This document shows, piece by piece, positions 46,019 to 56,989 of a stretch of 64,000 nucleotides of DNA. The stretch covers positions 2,464,619 through 2,528,618 of the forward strand of contig NC_083638.1 in the NCBI RefSeq assembly GCF_963576545.1, read 5' to 3'. Made by a program: the position numbers and the translations under genes. The DNA is from Limanda limanda (Eukaryota; Chordata; Actinopteri; Pleuronectiformes; Pleuronectidae). Under the pieces are notes generated by a model. That model was not told the DNA's origin and made no database searches. It saw only the letters and a list, made by a program, of their open reading frames with translations. Position 1 is the first letter of the stretch; each line of letters opens with the position of its first letter.

Positions 46019-47329
46019 ATATTTATGACTTTGACTTTTGTGAGTCAAAGGACACAGCATCATCAGATCCAGTGATGATGCTGTGTCACATCCACAGGAA
46101 CACACAGGGAGGACGGTGGTCTGGACACTGTGTGACAGCTGATCTCAGAGCAGCTCACCTCCTCTGATTCCTCTGGAGCTCTGTCTCCACTCTGCCTCCC
46201 AGCAACAAGGCCCAGTCAGAGCCGCTCTACACACAAGCTGTGTAGAGCTTCAGCCTCTGGATCCTCAGGACACAGCTCAGCCTCCGTCCACACACACTGT
46301 CCTCTTCACAGTCAGCTCCACTAAGATCACTCCCACCACCATCTGTTGAGAGAAGAAGACATCAGTGTTTCCAGAGACTCACTTCATCAGCTGTGAGTCA
46401 GTGATGCAGCTCATCCAGTAGAAAGAGCAGCAGGGACTTCAGTCCTGTTCAGAGGTGGAGCAGCTTCCTCTCTGCTTCATGTTCACGTGTTGGAATGAAC
46501 ACGCTAAGAGCTCAGTGTGTGTCCTCTGCATGTCAAAGTGCAGAGTGGACACCTGAGAGGTGGATTTACTGCTGTTACAGGTGAAGACATGTTTCACTGT
46601 GTGAGCGCGTGCACACAAAAGGGGCGGGGTTAACTGTGTATGACCAATCACAGACATGGACAGTTTGACTGACAGCAGAGTCTCATATTTCACAACCAGG
46701 ATCAAACTGTTCAATAATAAAAATCTGAGGAGAACAAGAACATGATCCACAATAAAAGAAACTCAATTACAGCTGCTAAATGCAGGAAGAACAGCTGGTA
46801 ACACATATGTGATCGTGTCAATGTGGAAGTTACAGCGCCCCCTGGTGGCATTTGGTAAAAATACGTTATGTGACCACGATATAATAACGTGTGTGAACGA
46901 GATAAATAACTCGAGGCCACAAGATCTGAATCTGTTGTTTACTAAAAAGATGAGTGGAAGAGAAGAAGAATCGAGATGAGAAACGTTTGAATCGCAGGAT
47001 GTGACACACACTGTCTCTGAGGACACACACTGTCTTAATGACTCTGAGGACACACACTGTGGTGGAAACCTCTGACATCACTATTCTATAAAGACACATG
47101 GACCTGTCTCCAGGAAGCTGCCTGAGTGCATCTGGTGTTTTGGGGACAGGATGAGTCTGGAGAGATTGAGATGTTCTGTGTGAGTTAGAGATCAACTGAA
47201 CCAACCAGACGTTGATTTAAACTTCCCTTATCCGTCCCTTTAAGGAGAGTGTGCACCACACAACAGTGTAGAGTCACTGTGGTCAGTGGGCGGAGCTTTT
47301 ATACTGGTTGATCTCCAACTTAACCTGGT
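46019..47329. repeat. Segmental-duplication 3' flank of NLR-C
   Basis: Third copy of the 3700-5557 flank, bounded by an L1 insertion on one side and a gypsy remnant on the other. Confidence 0.65.
46159..46342 (-). pseudogene. Decayed B30.2 (PRY/SPRY) exon, unit 3
   Basis: Third copy. A small local rearrangement (a CTCTACACAG-like replacement of the CAGCAGCAG run) shifts the frame before the LTGPCCWEAEW core. The phase-compatible reading again stops within about five codons. Confidence 0.48.
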
Positions 47330-49796
47330 GTGCCACATCCCTGCCGATCACTATGGACTGACTCCGCCTACAGGAGCCTGAAACACAAACACAACCCCAC
47401 AGCAGACAACTCCAGGGTTGTCACATTACCCCCCATAAGAACAGGATCCTTATAGATGGAGTGCAAAGGTCCATCCCTCTATTGAAGTATCATATGCAAC
47501 AAATATACACTACATTATAACAACTATGACAATTTATAACAATGTTAAATTGCTAACCGGTGTGTTAGAGTACCTAATCCCCCGTTCACAGACTCCCAAT
47601 CAGCAACTTAGTACCTAGGCAACAGCTTTTTAAGATAGATGCAGCACAACAGTATAGGGCCAACAAATTTGGCCTGAAAAGGAGAGGTAACCACAGGTAA
47701 CAGAGCTAGTCCCTGATCACCTGGACTAACGATACGCGTCTGTTCGCCTATCATATAATCGTTTCATTTTTTTTTTTTTTTTTGTGTCACCTCCAACTTG
47801 CCCGTCTAACCGCCGCAAAAAGACGTCGCTTGAAACCGTTCACATAATCCTACAGGTTGACGGGGGGGTCAGGTACCTCCCAGTCCTCCTGTAGGAGTAG
47901 AGGTTGCATGTTTCACATGAAGTTGTTTCAACACTTCCCCAAACAGCTGTGATGTGAAGTTTGTACCCCGGCCTGTTTGTATTATCTTAGGAATGCCGAA
48001 AACAGACACAAACTGACTCAACACCTTCACCACAGATTTTGCTGTAATGTTTCGCAAAGGATAGGCAGCAGGGTATCGGGTGGATTGACACATCACCGTC
48101 AGCATGTACAAACTCCCATTCTCAGACTTTGGCAAAGGACCTACACAGTGTATCAGCTAACGCTCATATGGGGAGGACACTGCAGGAATAGGTGACAGCA
48201 GAACAAGCTTGATAGTTTGGTTCGGTTTACCTGTTAACTGGCAAGTGTGACACGTTTTGATGTACACTGAAATAACCCTTTTTAACCCAGGCCAATAAAA
48301 TAGCGAAGCACTCGTTTTTACGTCTTTTGAGCTCCCAGGTGACCTGCAACATCATCATGGGCAGTTTGCAACACACCTGCTCTTAGAGGGCTAGGTATTA
48401 CAATTTTAAATATTTCCTCACCAGAAAACCCTTCCCCTTGAGGCACCCATTTTCTTATCAACCTGTGGGCTGAACTGGACATTTCCCTGGATGGGCCAAG
48501 CTGAGAGAGAAGCTCTGATAGTGAAGGATCCTCTTGCTGCTGGTTTATGAAGTCACAACGAGAGACAGACAAAGGAACAATAGGCAGCAACACAAAATCG
48601 TCAGAAATACGTTTTTTTTCTCTTACCAGTCTGTGCTCGGGTTACTGCACAGGCTGGAAATACCTCTGGGTCAACCGGTTCCCTCACTCCCATGCCCATT
48701 CCTTTAACCAGTAAACAACTCCCTGTGTCAGTTTCAGAAGAAAATGGAAGAACCGACTCAACAACAAAGGACTCTAAAGCACCCGTGTCCCTCAGTATCC
48801 TAACCGGAACTTGTGTGTCATTCCCCAGCAGAGACACATAACCCTCATGTAGATAAGGTGCATAACCCAGATCACATTATCCTGCATTTAGTTTTGGGTT
48901 AGTATGGAATTTACAGCTGCCATTGCCTTTCTCTCTGTCAATCTGGTGGGCACGAGCCACAAGGGCCGAGGTTCCCGGCTATTTTGGGGAACCTTGTTCT
49001 GTGACCTGAGGGCAGGACACTTGTTCTTCCACCGAGACAATAATTACCGGTTCCGCTTTGATCCCCTTTGTCCCTCCAGCCATACGAGAACTTTAACCCT
49101 GGACCCTCGCCTCTCATTTTAACCTGACGACCACTAGATAGATCTTTTTTTGACATTTGCAATACCTCTCCCCTGACTATCTGCCCAATCAATGCTAACT
49201 ACCTTCTCTGGACCCTAGTCTTCATGCATTTCATGACAGGTGTTTTAAACACAAAACCAATGACCAGTTAAAGCCCCAGCTATGCTGTTACTCACCAGAC
49301 AGACATGGATGTGTACCCAAGACACAAAGTCAAATCATGTTTATAAACAAAAATAACAAACAAAAATAACAAACCAACAGGCCCCCCAAGAGAGATACTG
49401 TTGCTTATTCCTACCAGGAAAGGTAACTCCCTTATGCCTCAGACCAGGAACAAACTGTTTTAATAACTCAGCCTCTGTGTGTTACATCCCTCTAATTAGT
49501 GCCTGATAGTGAAGGCAATTAGTACCACCGATGTAAGCTCAAAGTTCTACATTCACACTCTAAAGTTATCACACACCCTGTACACAGGCAACCATTACAC
49601 TATTCCAGGGGAACCGTAACCTACTAGAGGCCTATAACTTCCTCGGTACAGAAAAGAGTGAGAAACAAACCTGGATCTGGATCTCGGATGAGCCCCCGCT
49701 TGTTACACATTTGCTCTTGTTGTGCAACAAGAAACAAGGAAGGCCACAAAAAAACCACCACATGTCCATGTGTGACAACTCCAGGGTTGTCACAAA
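47330..49796 (-). mobile_element. Ty3/gypsy retrotransposon remnant
   Basis: Minus strand, in order: a gag-like region (about 49190-48940), a protease fragment with the DTG catalytic motif (VRILRDTGALESFVVESVLP, 48837-48601), an integrase zinc-region piece ending DDVAGHLGAQKT (48593-48318), and an integrase-core piece (TVMCQSTRYPAAYPLRNITA, 48135-47869). Reverse transcriptase and RNase H are missing. Both edges carry GACAACTCCAGGGTTGTCACA, consistent with LTR ends. It replaces about 60 nt of the unit-3 flank. Confidence 0.78.
47767..47783. repeat. Poly-T run
   Basis: Homopolymer inside the gypsy remnant. Confidence 0.85.
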
Positions 49797-49952
49797 GGGA
49801 ACGAGTTTCGTTGGACTGAAAAAACTAAACCTGAAGTTAACCTGATAACCACAAATCCTGCTTGGTAGCACAGACCCTGCATATGTGATACTGACTGTGT
49901 TTACTAAAACACTGATGAATGCAGCGTGGACTGACTCCAACCATCTACTGAC

Positions 49953-50126
49953 CTCAGAGTCTCCAGTCGACAGCCTGAACTCTGCTTTAGATCAGCCAGC
50001 TCCTTCACTCCTGAGTCCTGCAGGTTATTTCTTCTCAGATCCAGTTCTCTCAGATGAGAGGGGTTTGACTTCAGAGCTGAAGCCAGAGAAGAACAGCTGA
50101 TCTCTGACAGACTGCAGTCCATCAAC
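49953..50126 (-). CDS. NLR-C LRR exon 3 (last recognised)
   Basis: 174-nt exon coding [43 protein letters not shown]. Read-through past the donor gives [15 protein letters not shown] then a stop at about 49904, matching the tail after the last LRR exon of A and B. Confidence 0.85.
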
Positions 50127-53100
50127 CTGAATAAAGTGTAAAACTTAACTGTAAATTAAACTGAGTTCATGGGTGAAAATAACAGATACATATTCATGTC
50201 AGCACAGACTCAGGGAAGATAAATATGAAACCAGACATGTTGGACTAATAACGAGTCCTGATTCAGTAAAAATAGATTATTTGGACCTATTATTATTTGG
50301 TCTCTGTCCTGCAGATCGGTTTAGGAAATCCAGAACTAAAGTCAGGGTTTTAACAAGTAGCTGAGTATTTAAAAATGTCACAGATTAATTAATGAATGGA
50401 TTCAAGTTAAGTATGAAGAGGAATTATGTTAAATTAGAATTAAATGAGATAAATTGGGTATAAATGCTGTATTATAGATATGAGATCTACAAAAGTCAGT
50501 CAGAGAACTGACCACAGAACCTCCAGTAGACAGGATGGACTCTGTAGAAAACCACACAGCTCCTTCACTCCTGAGTCCTGCAGCCTGTTTTCAGTCAGAT
50601 CCAGTTCTCTCAGATGAGAGGGGTTTGACCTCAGAGCTGAAGCCAGAGAAGAACAGCTGATATCTGACAGACCACAGCCCCTCAACCTGAATAAAGAAAT
50701 ATTAATATTAGAATGTGTTCTCCTGCTGTTGTGGATCGTCATCATGTCAACACAGACTCTCAACATGCTGCTGACCTCAGTCCAGTCTGTGACCTGAAGA
50801 TAAATATCAGATCAGACATGTTGGACCATTGTTTCATTCATCAGCTTCTTCTCTGTGTGTTGGTCACTGAGCAGGTTTGTGTAATTAAACACTGTTTAAA
50901 GTAGTGATGGCTCCTGATGTCACTTCCTGTTTGTTTCTATACTTATCAACTGTCCAACGTGTTTCAACAAGAATGTGTCTTATTTTGAAAACCTGAGGAA
51001 GACGAGTGTTCTGCCTCAGTCCACATGTTATTTACTGACACTTTCTCAGTGATCAGGAGCAGGTGAATGCAGGTGAATGGAGTTGATGAGGTGGACGTGA
51101 CTGACAGGCTGGGTGAGGGACAGATGACTGAGGGACAGTGAGTAGAGCAGAACTGAGACAATTCAAATAAATAATGACCAAATGAGAAAGAAAGTCTGAA
51201 AAGTGAAACAGGATTTATGGACCTCAGAGTTCTCAGTCGACAGTTTGGACTCTCCAGTCCAGAACACAGCAGCTTCACTCCTGATTCCTGCAGCTCGTTT
51301 CCTATTAGATCCATTTCTCTCAGATGTGAGGGGTCTGACTTCAGAGCTGAGGCCACGACTTCACACTGAGTCTCTGAGAGTTCACAACCACCCAGTCTGT
51401 AATTAAAGAAAATATCTGTTAGAATTAAATAAGAAACACAACACTAATACAAAACGTGATCATGTGACCCTCACCCTGGTAAATCTCCTCTTTGCCTCAT
51501 GAACATGTTAAAAACTCCTCAAGAGAATCCTTTCAGATTTGGTTCTATCGTTCATTCAGACTGATAGATGAATTCATTAGATTCATAAAGGTTGTGGTTA
51601 TTTTAAGAACTAAAACTTCAGGTGAAGGAGTGTGAATGTGTGTTATTTTATTTAGTTGCCTAGTCAACATGTCGTCCTGGTTCAAGTCCACATTGTTCAG
51701 TTCTCATGTTGCTATGAACTCTCAGTAAAGGAGAATCAAACCCTTGGCTACATGAGCATCAGACAACTGAGAATCTGTGACACACAACCAGTGAGTCCCA
51801 GTGTAATAAAGTATATTATTGATGGACTCCCCTTTCTGAGGACCTCAGGCCTTCAGTCAATCAAACCATTAAGTCAACCAGTTACATTAAGCACTTAGAA
51901 ATTAAATGAATTTAATTAATGATCTATATTTATATATATTGAATCATTAAGGCTTTTTAAGGGCCCCACTCACCGAGCCTTCCTGCAGTTCCTCACAGCT
52001 GGGATCAGTCTCAGTCGACCCTGGTATGATGTGTTGAACTTCTTCAGGTCCAAATCATCCAGAACCTCCTCTGACATCTGCAGCATGTAGGCCAGAGCTG
52101 AGCAGTGGATCTCAGAGAGTTTCTCCTTTGATTTGTTCTTCAACGTCAGGAACTGTTGCATCTGCTGATGAACTGAGTGGTCGTTCATCTCAGTCAGACA
52201 GTGGAAGATGTTGATGCTTCTGTCAGGAGAAATGTCATCACTCTTCATCTCCTTCAGGTTGTTGATGACTCTCTGGATGATCTCTGGATTGTTCTCTGTC
52301 CAACCAAGCAACCATCCTAAGACTCTCTGGATGATATTTGGATTGTTCTCTGTCCGACCCAGCAGGCCTCCTAAGACTCTCTGGTTGGACTCCAGACTGA
52401 GGCCGTGAAGGAAGCGAACAAACAGGTCCAGATGACCATTTGTACTGGTGAGGGATTTCTTCATGGTTCTCTTCAGGAGGTCATCCAGAGATAAGGTACC
52501 CCATCTGTTCCCATATGTTCCTAAGAAGCGGTTGAGTTCTTCTGTGTTCCTCTTGGTGTAACAGTGTAACATGTAGACTGCAGCCAGAAACTCCTGAACG
52601 CTCAGATGAACAAAGCAATAGATTGATTTCTGGAAGATCACACACTCTCTTCTGAAGATCTCAGTACAAACTCCTGAGTACACCGAGGCCTCTGTGACAT
52701 TAAGACCACACCGCTCCAGGTCTTCTTGGTAGAACATGATGTTTCCTTCCTCCAGATGTTTAAGTGCCAGCCTCCCCAGCTTCAGGAGAACGTCCCTGTC
52801 AGCCTCCGTCAGCTGCTGTGGACTCGTCTCATGTCCCTCACCGTACTTCTTGTTCTTCCTCTTTGTCTGAACCAGCAGGAAGTGTGAGTACAGGTCAGTC
52901 AGGGTCTTGGGCAGCTCTCCTCTCTGGTCTGTGGTCAACATGTGCTTCAGAACTGTAGCACTGATCCAGCAGAAGACTGGGATTTGACACATGATGTGGA
53001 GGCTCCTGGACGTCTTGATGTGTGAGATGATTCTGCTGCACAGCTCTTCATCACAGAATCTCCTCCTGAAGTACTCCTCCTTCTGGGCGTCACTGAAGCC

Positions 53101-54925
53101 TCGTACTTCTGTGACCCTGTCGAAACATGCAGGAGGGATCTGATTGGCCGCCGCAGGTCTGGAGGTTATCCAGACGAGAGCCGAGGGAAGCAGATTCCCC
53201 CGGATGAGGTTTGTCAACAGCACGTTGACTGATGACCTCTGTGTGACCTCAGACACAAGCTCCCTGTGGTTGAAGTCCAGAGAAGGTCTGCTTTCATCCA
53301 GGCCGTCAAAGATGAACAAAGGTTTACAGACAGCGAGCGTCTCTGCCGTGAGCTTCTGTAACGCTGGATGGAAAACACGGAGCAGCGTGAGGAGACTGTG
53401 CTGCTGGTCCTTCACCAGGTTCAGCTCCCTGAACGAAAGCACAGTCAGCAGACCCACATCCTGGTTTTCTAAACCCTCTGCCCAGTCCAGAGTGAACTTC
53501 TGCACCAAGAAGGTTTTTCCAACGCCAGCGACGCCGTTGGTCAGGACGACTCTGATGCTGCTCTGCTGGTCAGTGGAGGCTTTAAAGATGTCGTGGCACC
53601 TGATGGGAGTGTCGTGGAGGATCTTCATCTTGGAAGCCGTCTCAAGCTGCCTCACCTCATGTTGAGTATTAACCTCTTCACTCTGTCCCTCTGTGATGTA
53701 GAGCTCAGTGTAGATCCTGTTGAGGAGGGTTCTACTTCCTGTTTCATCACTTCCTTCAGTCACATGTTCACATCTCCTCCTCACACTGAGCTTATGTTCA
53801 TCTAAAACCTCCTGCAGACCACGATCTGCTGAAAGACAAGAAACAATGTCAGAGACAGAATCTGAGAATCTGCTGATTGTTTTCATCAGATACAGAAAAA
53901 CGACAGAAATTAAAAGCTTTTAAACTTTGTGCTTTTCTAACGATGTTAAATGTTGATGCTGTATGAAGGAACCAAATAAAACCACATGTGCTGATGTCAG
54001 AAGTGAAGACATCAGCAGACACATGTACAGTGCTGCTCTGACCGGCTGTCTGACCTCCAGCTCCTCTTCTGGATCTTTTTCCACACTGGGGACAGGAGGA
54101 GTCTCCTGAAGAACCAGACTGGTCCCAGTATGAGGTGATGCACTGTCTGCAGAACCAGTGTCCACAGCTGGTGGAGACTGGATCCTTCAGGACGTCCTGA
54201 CACGAAGCACAGCAGGACGACTGCTCCTCCTCAGAAACATGACTCCTCTTCCTCTCCCTGTGAAGACATTTCCTGATAACTCACATGTCACAGTCACAGG
54301 TTGTCATTACTTCTGCCAAGAAGGTTTTGTTATCACCCAGTATGTTTACGTGTTGTTTATGAGTTTGGAATTTGGTGAAGATCCAAATCAAAATGAGTCT
54401 CTAGTGGATTTTAAAGTGGTTTCATAAGGAGCATGTTGGTTCTTGTTGGAGGTTTGAGCTCTTTGAGTGATTCTGAGAGATTAGTCACCAACTTCAATGA
54501 AGCTGTGTCGTAATGCAGGGGCCACATTAGAGGAAACTAGATCCTCTTCAGAGCAGGTCACAGTAGAAACAGTCTCTTACTTTGTGTTTGAGGGTCCAGG
54601 TTCATTACTAAAGGTCAGAGGAAGTTCTTTGGACATGTCACTCTTCAGAGACAGACTGGACCCTGGAGACTCTGCTCTCAGTCTGTGGTCCTGACTTCTG
54701 CAAACACAAACATGTTTTTATTCAGAACACATCATTCACCGGTTCATTCTCTGAGGATTCAGTTTGGAGGTTCACATGTTTGTAGCAGGTCTCTTACTTT
54801 GTGTATGAGGGTCCAGGTTCATTACTGAAGACTAGAGGAAGTTCTTTGGACAGGTCACTCTTCAGAGACACACAGCTGAACCCTGGAGACTCTGCTCTGT
54901 CCTCTTCCTCCTCATAACCACTCAT
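49953..54925 (-). CDS. NLR-C: NLRC3-like receptor, RING-FISNA-NACHT-LRR
   Basis: Third and most compact paralog. Exons in transcript order: 54925-54798 (start), 54697-54581, 54257-54043 (RING), 53828-51974 (FISNA-NACHT, 1855 nt), LRR exons 51396-51223, 50686-50513 and 50126-49953. About 945 codons, phase-consistent, no stops. The NACHT exon is 54 nt longer than in A and B through an in-frame internal duplication. It has the fewest LRR exons of the three. It faces GPATCH1 head to head. Immune-sensor role is inferred from the family. A gypsy remnant lies just downstream (47330-49796) but does not cut a recognised coding exon. Confidence 0.92.
50513..50686 (-). CDS. NLR-C LRR exon 2
   Basis: 174-nt exon coding [43 protein letters not shown]. 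The end is diverged (LLEVLW instead of RLETLR) but the donor GT remains. Confidence 0.84.
51223..51396 (-). CDS. NLR-C LRR exon 1
   Basis: 174-nt symmetric exon coding [43 protein letters not shown]. Counterpart of the first LRR exon in A and B. Confidence 0.87.
51974..53828 (-). CDS. NLR-C FISNA-NACHT exon with 18-codon duplication
   Basis: 1855-nt open exon. Motifs as in the paralogs: [40 protein letters not shown]. In the helical region after NACHT a unit of 18 residues is present twice in tandem ([18 protein letters not shown] followed by [18 protein letters not shown]), at about 52275-52384; A and B have it once. The exon ends GCTCG|GTGAGT. Confidence 0.95.
54043..54257 (-). CDS. NLR-C RING-finger exon
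   Basis: 215-nt exon with intact C3HC4 spacing. It differs from A and B near the 3' end ([21 protein letters not shown] region). Acceptor CTTCACAG; the donor GCCG|GTCAGA is chosen because it is the only nearby GT that joins the NACHT exon in frame. Confidence 0.82.
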
Positions 54926-54932
54926 CTTCAGT
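54581..54932 (-). CDS. NLR-C N-terminal exons
   Basis: Start exon 54932-54798 (ATG at 54925) codes [14 protein letters not shown] and a repeat copy ([17 protein letters not shown]). The second exon, 54697-54581, is 117 nt, one codon shorter than its paralogs ([20 protein letters not shown]). The splice sites and phase pattern are kept. Confidence 0.84.
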
Positions 54933-55238
54933 CTGAGAGGAAAAACACTGTGAGCTCAAACACACACAATGAAGCCAGGAACATAAACTCAGTGTTTCTT
55001 CAAATATAACAGAGTCAACCCTCCTTCACTGTTTCCCTGTTGTCACTGTAACCTAAAACAGTTGTAGGTGTAATGTGTTGGACTCTGCCGATCACAGCGT
55101 TCAGTCAAACTGTTGATTGACTGACAGAAGTTCATCTTAAATCTTCCTCTCTCTAAAGTCCACGTGTAGAAAACTGACCCAGAGTCTGTGACAGTGAAAT
55201 AATATGAAAGAATAATATAAATGTTGCTGATTACTCAC

Positions 55239-55275
55239 CAGTCTCAGACTTCACGTTTCCTCCGTCTGCTCGTGA
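55239..55275 (-). other. Candidate 5' untranslated exon of NLR-C
   Basis: GAAGTCTGAGACTG|GTGAGTAAT with donor at 55239/55238. The same sequence is upstream of NLR-B. It is about 310 nt upstream of the start-exon acceptor, which fits a leader exon. The 5' limit is unknown. Confidence 0.38.
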
Positions 55276-55943
55276 CAGTTAAAACAAAGTCTGAACACTT
55301 TCACATTCACTGGCTGTTCCTCTTCTCTGCATTTACTGGAAAACTTGTGACTCTCTCTGTGTGTGTCTGTATACGTGTGTGTCACGTCCCAGTTTGTGTC
55401 GCCGTTTAAACATGTGTCTCATGAACTGTAGAGAATCAAACCAACACAAAGTGAACGTCCTGTCCTGATAACTTGTGATCCGTGTTCCTTTTAAAGTGTA
55501 AAGTGAGCGCAGGTCCGAGGAGGAAACAGACTCGGACACAGACTGGACCTTTAATGTCCGTCTGTCCTGAAGCAGCGATGTTAGAATCCTTCTGCGGTGG
55601 AAACCTCTGACACTGTGAACGCGTTGGAAAACATTAGTCATTGAGTTCAGTCTCCACATCGTGATATGTGTGATGTATTTCAGGTTGATAATGTGTTGAA
55701 AACCATATTAAACTCACTGATGTGTGGCAATTGATGTTTAGAGACAACTTTAGTTCATGTTTATAAGTAAAATGAATACATTTATTTTGTGTTGACCAAA
55801 GCGTGGTGCCCACTGAGAGTAACTGTCCAATCAGCGCAAAGTTTCTCACTAACATCAGAGTCTCAATTAACTCAGGGTCATAGCGCCACCTAGTGATTTG
55901 CATGAAACAAGAAGTTGTTGCAGTTTCGCTTGGACCACTTTTT

Positions 55944-56737
55944 TTTTTAACAAATATGTTTATTGAGCTTTTTATTTATTGACATAACAACAATAAAAAA
56001 ACACTCAGTACAACATTGGTCTACACAGTCTATACATACTTACAACTCACATTCACCCAATCAGTGCAATGACAACAAGATAAAGAGCCTAAGGCTAGCC
56101 GAGGACAACATTCGAGAGCACTGAAGCCACTGTAGAGCTGGAAAAGTTAAGATATGGAGTCCAAATGTTCATAAACTGTCCCTTTGAAGAGTGAAGCAGA
56201 CAGGTCAGGTACTCAAGGGGAAAACATTCCACAATTATCTTGTGCCAGTTCGATTCAGTGGGGGGTTTGTCGCTTATCCAAGACAAAAAGATATTCTTCC
56301 TTGCTGCATATGTGAGAATATTATACAGTCTGGCAGCGTTGGCATCCACAGTAGTATCCTGACTGGTGTAACCCAGGATTATGGAAAGAGGATCCATGTG
56401 CAACACCACACCAAATATTTTTTTCTAAATCTTGCAAAACACCCATCCAATATGCTTGTATTTTAGGACATGACCAGATACAATGAGTATAGGTGCCCAT
56501 TGAGATTTTACATTTTAAACATGCAGGTGAGAGTTGAGAGTTCATTTCATGTCTTTTGTTAGGAGAGATTTGTAAAACGGTGCACAATCTTAAATTGCAG
56601 CAATCTGGCATGGTTACACACAGATATTTTCTTTTTTTTAGTCCATATCTTTGTCCACTTATCCCCATCAATCCCCTTCACCTTGCCATTTCTGCATAAC
56701 ATCCTGTACATTTATCACATCAGTCTGGCTTAAGACC
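55944..56737 (-). mobile_element. 5'-truncated L1 LINE with target-site duplication
   Basis: Minus-strand ORF2 C-terminus (CLKCKISMGTYTHCIWSCPK, YWMGVLQDLEKNIW, then after a frameshift NIFLSWISDKPPTESNWHKI). A T run at 55939-55948 is the tail. Flanked by CGCTTGGACCACTTTT (about 55927) and CGCTTGGTCCACTTTT (about 56738), a ~16-nt duplication with one mismatch. It lies between NLR-C and GPATCH1. Confidence 0.88.
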
Positions 56738-56752
56738 GCTTGGTCCACTTTT

Positions 56753-56989
56753 AACCGTTGCTGTATCAGTTTTGTATTTGTCTCTGTGTTTGTTTCCCTG
56801 TGAACATTAAAAAACATGTTGATTTTAAATCAGTAAAGTTTAAAGACTTTTTTACATTTTGAGTGAACTGATCCTTTAATGTTCTTAAATGTCGCCACCA
56901 CAAGGTGTCGCTGTGGCACCCGAATATCTTTGATTAACGCTTCGCGGGGAGGTTTGTCCCTGTGCAGTTGCCGTAGTTGTACCAGAAAC
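56753..56989 (+). promoter_or_regulatory. GPATCH1 5' flank and leader region
   Basis: Between an L1 insertion and the GPATCH1 ATG. The last ~110 nt are moderately GC-rich (CGCGGGG, CCGTAG) with no TATA box in a usable position, as is common for housekeeping genes. A transcription start cannot be placed from sequence alone. Confidence 0.35.
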
